Below are positions 33,203 through 41,283 of a stretch of DNA of 64,000 nucleotides, in pieces. How positions within the stretch are numbered: the stretch's first letter is position 1; every line of letters starts with the position of its first letter. Source of the DNA: a virus. The notes below the pieces were generated by a model, which made no database searches, had not been told where the DNA came from, and saw only the letters and a list, made by a program, of their open reading frames with translations. The stretch covers positions 1 to 64,000 of IMG/VR virus record IMGVR_UViG_3300042945_001689. One strand, 5' to 3'. A program made the translations under genes and the position numbers.

Positions 33203-34324
33203 TTAGGAAGCAGCAATGTCCTTATAGGCAATTGCATCTTCTTCTTCAATCTGGATACCGAAACGGACAAACACTGTGTATTCGATAGTATCTTTCTTTG
33301 GTTGATACTGACGGTTTACAGTGATATCGCGTTGGAAGCCCCAGATACGGTTTGCTGGGAATGTCAAATCGACATAATCTGCTGGATAGTAAGGAACTTC
33401 CATTACGTCAATGCCGAGTACACGAGTGGTACGAGCATTGCCAATAACCTGTCCTTGACCATCAAGATACGCTTGACGATTTGCTTGTGTGCTACCTGTA
33501 CGGCTTGAAAAAGCCTCAGAAATAGCATCAGCAAGTGTACCGTTGTTGCGAACAATGCTCTGGAACACATCTGTACCTGCATAAAACTTAAGATTATTCT
33601 TAAGTGCACGATACTTACGTGGCATTGCATTGATAATACCCTGCATAACTGGAGTTGTCCAGTTATCGGATGTAACTGCTGGAAGCACAGAATCGTGTGC
33701 ATCTCCATTAGTTGTAATTAAGTGGTGGAAACCTTCCATGATTGACAAGAAGTTTCCTGTTGAACCATCTCCGTTGATAGCCAAATCTTCGATATCATTA
33801 CCGAATGCATTGGTCATCAAACGAACAAGATGATCTTCAAGTGCTGCACCTTCAACGTTATCTTCAAGTGCTTCTGTAGTAACTTCCCAATCAAGACGAA
33901 TCTTCTTGGTTGTTAATTCTACCTTAGTAAATGTTGCACCTGTGTTAGCAAAAGCACCATCTCCTTGAGCAGCAGCGCGAAGAACACGCTCACCAACGTT
34001 AACTTTTTCAAGTTCCATTGTGTTGGCTCGCATAGTAACTCTACGGCCATCCTTAGCGAGAACTGTAGCATCCCAGACATAATCAATAAATTGACGTGCC
34101 TGTTCTGGTCTCAGAATTCCACTAGCAGCAGATCCCGAAGGATTTACAGCGTTTGCACCAGTTGTTACACCGAATTGTGCGGTTGGGATGTTACCCAAGG
34201 TGCTTGCACCTGGAGTAGAAACACCACCGATTCCACCAGAAGCAAAGCCACCATCCGCGTTATATAAACCCGAGTCTGATGCGCCTGCGCTACCTGGTTG
34301 ATTCTTAATAATTTCTTCTGACAT
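33203..34324 (-). CDS. major capsid protein (HK97-like)
   Basis: The 373-residue protein starts at the ATG at 34324, 8 bases after AGGAGG; an upstream GTG is less likely. A Gly/Ser/Ala-rich N-terminal arm is followed by GILRPEQARQFIDYVWDATVLA, an N-arm/E-loop-like sequence, then a beta-rich core and FVRFGIQIEEEDAIAYKDIAAS. This is the pattern of HK97-fold capsid proteins with the scaffold as a separate gene, as here. It follows the protease/scaffold gene and precedes a strong terminator. GC content is higher than in its neighbours, which fits very high expression. Confidence 0.88.
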   Translation of the reverse strand: MSEEIIKNQPGSAGASDSGLYNADGGFASGGIGGVSTPGASTLGNIPTAQFGVTTGANAVNPSGSAASGILRPEQARQFIDYVWDATVLAKDGRRVTMRANTMELEKVNVGERVLRAAAQGDGAFANTGATFTKVELTTKKIRLDWEVTTEALEDNVEGAALEDHLVRLMTNAFGNDIEDLAINGDGSTGNFLSIMEGFHHLITTNGDAHDSVLPAVTSDNWTTPVMQGIINAMPRKYRALKNNLKFYAGTDVFQSIVRNNGTLADAISEAFSSRTGSTQANRQAYLDGQGQVIGNARTTRVLGIDVMEVPYYPADYVDLTFPANRIWGFQRDITVNRQYQPKKDTIEYTVFVRFGIQIEEEDAIAYKDIAAS

Positions 34325-34349
34325 ATTGTTCACCTCCTAGTGAATTTCC

Positions 34350-34880
34350 TTACTTAAATAGGTCGGTTGCGAGGAAACGACCGCCCCATAAGGATTTCTG
34401 AACCATTTCTGGTTCCTGTACGATTTCGCCTAGATCGCCAGATTTGCGGAAAGCAGTGTCTTGCTCTACAGCATCGACTCTCTTTCCAAACTCAGCATTA
34501 CTTTCTTTGACGTTCTTAACCTCTTTAGATACGTCTGTAATGGACTTGCTTAATTCAGCAACTTGAGTCTGGACCATCTTCATGGTCTCTTCATTCAAGG
34601 ACTTAATAGTTGCTGCTAGATCGCCAAAGGCACTCGCAAGAGTTTCTTTAATTTCGGCAACTGCATTGACTACCACCTCGTCAGATTTTACAATCTCTTC
34701 AGTTGCTTTTGCAACTTCATCTGACTTAGCAAGTTCAGTCTCAACAACTGCTTCGGCTGCCTCAGTTGTTTCAGCAACAATTGCTTCTTCAACTTCAACA
34801 CTCTTGGTAACAGTTTCAACATCTGTTGCCTTTGGAGCGACCTCAACATCTTCAACAACTTCTGTTGTTTCATTTGTCAT
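34350..34880 (-). CDS. internal-start scaffold protein
   Basis: The ATG at 34880, in frame with the protease gene (its residue 255), is preceded by AAAGGAGGT with 8 bases between. This is one of the strongest Shine-Dalgarno sites in the window and lies within a coding region. Translation would give a 176-residue scaffold without the protease domain. It parallels lambda C/Nu3, where a nested gene makes the scaffold. Evidence is the sequence only. Confidence 0.65.
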   Translation of the reverse strand: MTNETTEVVEDVEVAPKATDVETVTKSVEVEEAIVAETTEAAEAVVETELAKSDEVAKATEEIVKSDEVVVNAVAEIKETLASAFGDLAATIKSLNEETMKMVQTQVAELSKSITDVSKEVKNVKESNAEFGKRVDAVEQDTAFRKSGDLGEIVQEPEMVQKSLWGGRFLATDLFK

Positions 34881-35642
34881 AGGACTTACCTCCTTTTGAA
34901 TCTCAGTTGGACTAATACCTTTGGCACTATCAACTAAGAACTTTATCATGTTTGTTTTTTCATCATCATTTTTCTCAACAAAACCTATATTTTTCATTGC
35001 TTGTCCAGAAGTGGGGCTAACTTCTGTTTCATTTTCTGAAACCATAACAAGGCCAGACTCTTTGTCCCAAAATACGTTTTCTACAACAATATCTGCTGCA
35101 GAACCCTTAAAAACATTTATCCCATCTACTTTTTCAATAGAAATAATGCTTGCAAATTGATTTGCTGGGTTATCAACAAGTGAAAGTTCTATAAGATCAT
35201 AGTCTTTAATAATTCTAATTGGCTTATCCATTTTCTCATCATAGCCATCATCCCACTTATTCATTCTTCCGCCAATTGAAAAACCTGTATATGTTCCATC
35301 CAATACTTTCTCCCACGCATTTTGTGCGCCTTTTGATACATATGCAGAAACAAAAACACCAGAATAAAACTTCTTTGACTCTGGATCAAAATATTTATCT
35401 TCTTTAAATGCCACCATTTTGCCTACTGCAGATGGCTGATGCATTTCACGGATGTTCCCTCTAAACTGAGAAAAAGCCTTTAAACTAGCGTCATTTGTTA
35501 CAATATCGTTTTGTACATCAAGATTGTCAAGTGTTGCAAAACCTGATACAATTCTACGTTCCTTATCAACTTTAGCAAAAGGCATTGACAACCTTACGTT
35601 GTCTCCTTGTGTTGACCAGTGGGCTTTATTTATGATACTCAT
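34350..35642 (-). CDS. prohead protease fused to scaffold
   Basis: The 430-residue protein has an N-terminal XkdF-like serine protease (about residues 1-190): His68 in REMHQPSAVG and Ser122 in YTGFSIGGRM are candidate catalytic residues, and the SLVDNPANQFA segment is typical. The second half is very acidic and repetitive in Ala, Val, Glu and Thr, then a coiled-coil (AEIKETLASAFGDLAATIKSL ...). That is how internal scaffolds look. The product would cleave itself and the capsid arm during maturation. Residue 255 is a methionine with a strong internal ribosome-binding site, so the scaffold is probably also made alone. Confidence 0.82.
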   Translation of the reverse strand: MSIINKAHWSTQGDNVRLSMPFAKVDKERRIVSGFATLDNLDVQNDIVTNDASLKAFSQFRGNIREMHQPSAVGKMVAFKEDKYFDPESKKFYSGVFVSAYVSKGAQNAWEKVLDGTYTGFSIGGRMNKWDDGYDEKMDKPIRIIKDYDLIELSLVDNPANQFASIISIEKVDGINVFKGSAADIVVENVFWDKESGLVMVSENETEVSPTSGQAMKNIGFVEKNDDEKTNMIKFLVDSAKGISPTEIQKEVSPMTNETTEVVEDVEVAPKATDVETVTKSVEVEEAIVAETTEAAEAVVETELAKSDEVAKATEEIVKSDEVVVNAVAEIKETLASAFGDLAATIKSLNEETMKMVQTQVAELSKSITDVSKEVKNVKESNAEFGKRVDAVEQDTAFRKSGDLGEIVQEPEMVQKSLWGGRFLATDLFK

Positions 35643-35651
35643 ATCACATCC

Positions 35652-35657
35652 ATTATA
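35652..35657 (-). promoter_or_regulatory. extended -10 promoter of the protease/capsid operon
   Basis: GTTGATATAAT on the minus strand, 9 bases before the ATG at 35642. An inverted repeat (ATATCAAC/GTTGATAT, 35653-35688 region) overlaps it. The leader would be only about 3 bases. Confidence 0.55.
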
Positions 35658-35683
35658 TCAACTATTTTATCAGTTTGTTGATA

Positions 35684-37285
35684 TTATGTGGAAGACCTTC
35701 CCTCTCCTTGTGGATTACGTCCAGAAATTGTGGATGGAGAGTCTGAATTGTTATTTGTTCTTTGAGAGTCTCTTTCTCTATTTCCAGAAAGATTTGCTCT
35801 AGCATCTGTTGCTTGTCTTGCAGACATCTCAAATGGTGCATCTCCATCTGGTCTTTGTGGCAAGCCAATAGCCTCTCTAGCCTCGTTTGGCATCATAACC
35901 TGAGTCTTAACATATCTTTCTAGAATCTGAGATTGTGCAATTTCATCAGTTAATGTAAGTTCATTAAACTTAAGTTCAAGAATATCTGTTTTTTCACGAA
36001 CAACTTTGTTAATAAGTTTTTCTAATTCTTGTTGTGCTGGTCTAGCAACCTGCTCTTTGAATGTTCTATCTTGTGATAAAGCAGCAGCAATTGATCCACT
36101 ATCTGATCCACCCAGTTTAGAAATGGGCACTTGATGAGCAATCAAAATGTCATCACGATTTCTAATTCTATATTCATTAAATGAAGCCTCTTGAATTCCA
36201 TTTTCAATTGGATCCATTTTAAACTCAACTTTATTATTTTCACTATCTCCAGGAAGTGGGATATAAAGCGTTCTATGTGATTGTGATTTTAATCCAGTTT
36301 GTAAGAACCTAAACATCTTATCTTCTGCGTCTGCGCTTAATTTTGCACCCTTAAGAGTAATTATGTATCTAGGAACTGCCTTATTTTCAAAATAATCAAT
36401 GTTATATTGTGTTGCTAGTTGATCTCCAACAAGTGCTGGCAATGCAGCAATAATATCTGGTACACCATAATATGTGTTTAATGGTGAGTATTGTTTAAAG
36501 TGAATAATTTCATTTGGTCTACGATCTGTTGTAATTGGGTTTGGATTCTTTGCCCCAAAATTTCTAAAGTAAATTACAGATGGACCAATAATTTGAACAT
36601 AACCATCTCTTAGTCTGCGAACACGAATAGTTGTGGCTGGAATGTGTCCAATATACCCAATCTCTCCAGCAACAGTACGACCAATTTCTAGATATGCATT
36701 GCCAGTTGCTTGCATATCTACATAGATTTTTTCCATTGTTTTCGTAAAACTATCATCATCATTAAGGCCCTCTAGCCAATCTTTCATTTCAATCTTTGCA
36801 CGTTCAATACGCTTTCTTGCTCTACCCAAGGATGTCTCATCTTCAACATTTTCAAGTTTAAGCATTGTACGTGAACCAACGACAAAGTCATATCCAAGAC
36901 CAACAACATTTTCTACTTTTGCATCAATCGCTGCATGATTTGCAAAAGAAGTGTCATAATAATTTGCTAATTCATAAAGATTATATGGTGGTGTAATAAC
37001 ATCAAATAATCCGTAGCCATTTCTAATTACTGCACCAGGATTAATAGCCTTTGATCGTGCATCTTCAACACCTGCTGGACTTGAGTTTGCACTATTAAGA
37101 TATGCAGTTGCTGCTGTATCTGCCTTGCCTAAATTTCTTGATGTGCGTCTTTTAAAGTTTTGATCTAAATTTGCTAAACCCTTTAAATCATCCCAAGACT
37201 TTCCAAAAATATCGTTTTTCTTAAAGGTGTCATCTTTTTCTACTGGATCGCTAATTGAAGCGCCAATAATGTAATCTTCATTCAT
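35684..37285 (-). CDS. portal protein
   Basis: The 533-residue protein has the usual portal features: GYGLFDVITPPYNLYELANYYDTSFANHAAIDAKV-type start near residue 90, then MQATGNAYLEIGR, PNEIIHFKQYSP, GVPDIIAALPAL and the long stem helix EQVARPAQQELEKLINKVV. The C-terminal 60 residues are Ser, Asn and Arg-rich and likely disordered. The portal ring is where DNA enters and leaves the head. No separate MuF-like gene follows; the protease gene comes next. Confidence 0.9.
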   Translation of the reverse strand: MNEDYIIGASISDPVEKDDTFKKNDIFGKSWDDLKGLANLDQNFKRRTSRNLGKADTAATAYLNSANSSPAGVEDARSKAINPGAVIRNGYGLFDVITPPYNLYELANYYDTSFANHAAIDAKVENVVGLGYDFVVGSRTMLKLENVEDETSLGRARKRIERAKIEMKDWLEGLNDDDSFTKTMEKIYVDMQATGNAYLEIGRTVAGEIGYIGHIPATTIRVRRLRDGYVQIIGPSVIYFRNFGAKNPNPITTDRRPNEIIHFKQYSPLNTYYGVPDIIAALPALVGDQLATQYNIDYFENKAVPRYIITLKGAKLSADAEDKMFRFLQTGLKSQSHRTLYIPLPGDSENNKVEFKMDPIENGIQEASFNEYRIRNRDDILIAHQVPISKLGGSDSGSIAAALSQDRTFKEQVARPAQQELEKLINKVVREKTDILELKFNELTLTDEIAQSQILERYVKTQVMMPNEAREAIGLPQRPDGDAPFEMSARQATDARANLSGNRERDSQRTNNNSDSPSTISGRNPQGEGRSST

Positions 37286-37650
37286 TATTCTTCACCATGT
37301 TCCTTTAATGTTTGCTGTGCATCATAAACTGCACCAAGATCGTTCATGTTTGGAATAAGACCTTCACGCATTCTTGATAGTTGCTCTGTATATTCCATCT
37401 CACTTACTCTTTTAATTCCTGCATGAAATTCTGCATGACCACCTTCACAGCCATAATATTCCGCTGATCTTCTTAACTCAGCCATTTTTTGTATATCGCC
37501 ACGCATTGATGGTATGTTAAGAAGGTTTCCATGACCATCTCCAAACGCCTTTCCATTAGGCTTCATCCAAATATAAATACCCCAGTCGTAACCTTTTTCA
37601 ATTACTTTGAGTTTAGTTTTACCAACTTTTTCTGGTTTTGAATTATTCAT
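37285..37650 (-). CDS. hypothetical protein next to the portal, 121 aa
   Basis: The ATG at 37650 is chosen because an extended -10 element ends 7 bases before it; the GTG two codons upstream would lie within the promoter spacer. The 121-residue protein has a beta-rich segment with two tryptophans (YDWGIYIWMKPNGKAFGDG) and histidines in GCEGGHAEFHAG. It overlaps the portal start by one base. No family is recognised; by position it could be a packaging or head protein. Confidence 0.55.
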   Translation of the reverse strand: MNNSKPEKVGKTKLKVIEKGYDWGIYIWMKPNGKAFGDGHGNLLNIPSMRGDIQKMAELRRSAEYYGCEGGHAEFHAGIKRVSEMEYTEQLSRMREGLIPNMNDLGAVYDAQQTLKEHGEE

Positions 37651-37657
37651 AACCACA

Positions 37658-37663
37658 AGTATA
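37658..37663 (-). promoter_or_regulatory. extended -10 promoter, leaderless gene before portal
   Basis: ATGGTATACT on the minus strand, 7 bases before the ATG at 37650, no Shine-Dalgarno. Probable start of the portal transcription unit. Confidence 0.55.
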
Positions 37664-37668
37664 CCATA

Positions 37669-40600
37669 TTATGCTGGGGTGACAATATATTCTTGCCAGG
37701 ATGTGTCCTGATATGCAGCAACGCTATTTGATACTATTCTAAAATCATTATTAAAATCATCTACGACAGTTGTTCTATTTCCAATATATGTCTTATAGAC
37801 TTCTGATGGATTAACAATATATCTAGAATCTCTAGACCTAATTAACATATTGTTCCAGTCTCCTTCATTTTCCCACCCCTGCCAACTAGCCTCTTCATCT
37901 TCAACTTCCTGCCAAGTTCTTAAAACAAGGCGTTGTACTACCTGCAAGGCTGTTCCTTGATAAAAAGAAATATTGTTAAACATCATCAAATATTTCAAAA
38001 CAATACTTCCAGAATAATTATCAAAATTTAAAGATGAGTTAAATGATATACCAAAAGAATACCATTGCTGAATATCAATAACTGGTTGACCAACTAATTT
38101 ACCATTTAAATAATATGACAAATCTGTAAAAATAGTACCAGATGACCTTAACTTGCTAAATATAACTCCTCGCTTTCCAGTTGATGAGTTTGACTGGATG
38201 TAGAAATCTAAAGAATCTCCTTTATAATTAACTTCAAATATCTTAACTGGATTTTCTGGAAATGCATAAAGGTCACATCTTGTAAACATTTGTATAGCAC
38301 TTAAAGAATATTTATCTATAAGTGTTGATGAAACTGGTATTGAAACTCCTCTTTCAATATCATTGATACCATTTCGTAATTCTAGACCACTCTTTCTTGT
38401 TAAATATAAATATGGAGTATTGTCTTTATCAATAATTAATGGATTTTTTCCTTTATGGCCAGTATAAAATCCAACTTTTTTAAATGGATAAAGATCTATT
38501 CCATATTTTGTTCCAATTGGTGTACTAGATGTATAGTTTAGCGTTCTTGCAGCAAACTCTAGTTTTCTCAAAAAAACTTTTTTCTTTAAAATACTTTTTA
38601 CTTTAAAGTTAACAAAATATATTAATGACATATTTTCTAAATTAACATTTTTATCTGGATATATTAAATAGCCATCCACTAACTCAAACTTTTTATCTGT
38701 CCATGATGTTGTATTTAAATCTAAAACTCTTGACTGGTTTGCAGAAACATCTGTATAATCTTCATCTGGTTTTGAATATCCATTCGATGTATAGTCAAAT
38801 GCTATGTAAGATCTGACAGATGCGTCTGATGTAGAATATGTATTTGATACAGAAGAATTAGTCCAATAGTTTTGTCCTGCTGCTGGGATATCTGATGGAG
38901 ACGGATAATCAATGTTAAACTGAACATAATCTAAATCACTAACTATATTATTTTCTGAGTTTGCTACTTGAGACATTAATGAGGATACTGGCAGATAATC
39001 TCTCCAGTATCCCGCCACTGAAATATCTAAAAAGAATTTACCGTATTCTTTAAATGGAGAGAGTGTATAACTTGCAATATGTGGTAGCAAAGAAGAATAG
39101 GCATTTATTGTTGCAGTACCATTAGAAGCAAAATGATGATCTATTTCTAAAGAATTTTTAATAGTTGATATTCCAAAAGTATAAATTCTACCAGTAAACT
39201 TGTTATCATCAAAATCATTGCCAACATACATTTTTAAAGATAATGAATTAGATAAAAATTGAGATAACCCTAATATATTATTGCTTAAAAGTTTACTAAA
39301 CTCAAAACCAGCAACAAACTCGTGTAATGGAATTACACCAGATGCAATTGTAGAAATTGTTCCATTATAACAAAAGACATAGTTAATACTTCCATTACTT
39401 GCAAGTCTTCTAACTTTTAAATAATTGTTGTTATCTTGAAATAAACAAATCAAAGTTTGATCTGTTGAAGAACTTGTAAACTCAAAAATACCATATATAG
39501 CATTAATTGGTGATTGAATAAAACTTAAATCATTAAAATAAATAGAAGAATTTACTGTATTCCATGTTGAGTTAGGATTAAGAGAGAAAAATGCTTCGCC
39601 ATCATCTTGTATTGCAAAACTATCTTCTTCTAACTCTGATAAAGTTTTTGTTCCTAAATTAAATGTTGGCAAACTATATTCTGGAGTTTTTAATGATGTA
39701 TCTGTTGCATTTAAATTATCGATGTCTGCTTGTTGCCACGATAGATTTAATGGGTATGTTTTATTATTATTATACTTAGAAACAGAGTAATCAATTTCTA
39801 CTGATGTACCTCCATAATAACTATCAATAACTTCAGAAGACAATGGAATGCCTTGTCCATAAACATAATGCGATTTAGCAACTAGTGTTGACATAGAATA
39901 TGGAAAGATAGAAAATGATCCCAAAATAATTGGATCTACAACATTATCTTTATATGCATAAAATCCAATCCAGTCATTGCTTTTATCATTTAATGTAAAT
40001 TCTTCTGGCAAAGTTAAATCTTTTGTAGTAAAAGATAATTGTCCAACTTCTTCTCCATTTACCAATAAAGTAGCAGAATCTTTAATAAGTCTAATATGAA
40101 CTAGCATTGGCCTAAACCATTCGCCAACGTAATGAGAAACAAAATTATTTCCAACTACTAGAGTTAAAAATGCATTTTCTACATATAAACCATCTGTAGA
40201 AGTAATTGGACCAAATATTCTTTTTGGTGTGGTTGCATTAGAATCTATATTAAGCCAACATTCTACTGTGTAATCTTGATTTCTACCCGCCTCGTTTAAA
40301 AATCCACAACCTGGAAAAATAATTGATGGTTTTGCACTAATAATAAATTCACTTTGATCAAGATCTCTTAAACTTTGCCATGTTTCGTTTTCTTCCCAAT
40401 ATGCCCAATCCTCTTCTGCAGTTTGATCCCATGACTGGGTAGTAAGCAATTCTTCATGTGGTATCAATTCTATAGAACCACTAGATCCAAAAACAAGTGG
40501 AATTGATCCATCCCTAGCAACAAGATTATTATTTGCTACAACATAGTATCCATTGCGATCTGAAAGACCATATGCATCTGCAACTACTACACCATCTAAA

Positions 40601-41268
40601 TTTAAATTTATAGAAGATGGTAAATTTATTTTTTGTTTACCTAATGATTCCGCATGGTATTCTTCACATAATTGTCCCATTGTTAGCCCATGCCAACTAA
40701 ACCGATAATCTGATGATGATGAGCCTGCTGTGCTTGTTGTTATTTTAACAAGAATATCAATTGCCTCATTTGTTACTCCAGCAGGTATGTCGAAAGTACC
40801 AGAGACAAAAAACCATCCTGTTTTTTCTTGTGTATTAGAAAAATTTAAATCTTTATATACTGTTGATCCACCAGAATACTTATAGCCAATAGAAAGTTTA
40901 GTTAGATGTCTGCTTTCTGAATAAACCCAGGCACCAATACAAAAAGTTTGAAGATTAATGTCAAGATCATCAAAACCTATAAAGCCTGGAGTTTCTAATA
41001 CTATTGGACTATTTTCATTTATAATTTCAACAGAAAGAATATCTTCTTCAGGAAATGGGTACGGAGACATTGATTTAATTACTGCAGATGCTGGAGAATA
41101 CGTTGTTACTGCATTTGTAACAGTCCAATCTTCGTACCCAGTAAATAAATCTGCTCTAACTGCATCACTAATCAAACTAATATAATCAGCACTATCGTCT
41201 AAATGCCAGATGGCAATAGGATGCTCTGCATATAGTTTTTCAGCATACAGATTTGATAAAACTGTCAT
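37669..41268 (-). CDS. large laminin-G-like virion protein (adhesin?)
   Basis: The 1,199-residue protein is all-beta and contains at least three concanavalin/laminin-G-like parts: YAEHPIAIWHLDDSADY at the start, DYTVECWLNIDSNATTPKRIFG near residue 335, and LSAIQMFTRCDLYAFPENP near 990. Two tryptophan-rich acidic patches (SWDQTAEEDWAYWEE near 285, SWQGWENEGDW near 1140) look related to each other. Such domains bind glycans or decorate the virion. Its place just upstream of the portal, away from the fibers, is unusual and suggests a head decoration or large appendage. Leader of about 3 bases. Confidence 0.6.
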   Translation of the reverse strand: MTVLSNLYAEKLYAEHPIAIWHLDDSADYISLISDAVRADLFTGYEDWTVTNAVTTYSPASAVIKSMSPYPFPEEDILSVEIINENSPIVLETPGFIGFDDLDINLQTFCIGAWVYSESRHLTKLSIGYKYSGGSTVYKDLNFSNTQEKTGWFFVSGTFDIPAGVTNEAIDILVKITTSTAGSSSSDYRFSWHGLTMGQLCEEYHAESLGKQKINLPSSINLNLDGVVVADAYGLSDRNGYYVVANNNLVARDGSIPLVFGSSGSIELIPHEELLTTQSWDQTAEEDWAYWEENETWQSLRDLDQSEFIISAKPSIIFPGCGFLNEAGRNQDYTVECWLNIDSNATTPKRIFGPITSTDGLYVENAFLTLVVGNNFVSHYVGEWFRPMLVHIRLIKDSATLLVNGEEVGQLSFTTKDLTLPEEFTLNDKSNDWIGFYAYKDNVVDPIILGSFSIFPYSMSTLVAKSHYVYGQGIPLSSEVIDSYYGGTSVEIDYSVSKYNNNKTYPLNLSWQQADIDNLNATDTSLKTPEYSLPTFNLGTKTLSELEEDSFAIQDDGEAFFSLNPNSTWNTVNSSIYFNDLSFIQSPINAIYGIFEFTSSSTDQTLICLFQDNNNYLKVRRLASNGSINYVFCYNGTISTIASGVIPLHEFVAGFEFSKLLSNNILGLSQFLSNSLSLKMYVGNDFDDNKFTGRIYTFGISTIKNSLEIDHHFASNGTATINAYSSLLPHIASYTLSPFKEYGKFFLDISVAGYWRDYLPVSSLMSQVANSENNIVSDLDYVQFNIDYPSPSDIPAAGQNYWTNSSVSNTYSTSDASVRSYIAFDYTSNGYSKPDEDYTDVSANQSRVLDLNTTSWTDKKFELVDGYLIYPDKNVNLENMSLIYFVNFKVKSILKKKVFLRKLEFAARTLNYTSSTPIGTKYGIDLYPFKKVGFYTGHKGKNPLIIDKDNTPYLYLTRKSGLELRNGINDIERGVSIPVSSTLIDKYSLSAIQMFTRCDLYAFPENPVKIFEVNYKGDSLDFYIQSNSSTGKRGVIFSKLRSSGTIFTDLSYYLNGKLVGQPVIDIQQWYSFGISFNSSLNFDNYSGSIVLKYLMMFNNISFYQGTALQVVQRLVLRTWQEVEDEEASWQGWENEGDWNNMLIRSRDSRYIVNPSEVYKTYIGNRTTVVDDFNNDFRIVSNSVAAYQDTSWQEYIVTPA

Positions 41269-41277
41269 AGTAGCCTA

Positions 41278-41283
41278 ATTATA
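41278..41283 (-). promoter_or_regulatory. extended -10 promoter of the laminin-G-like gene
   Basis: CCTGATATAAT on the minus strand, 9 bases before the ATG at 41268, directly after the reductase stop codon. A very short leader is predicted. Confidence 0.55.
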
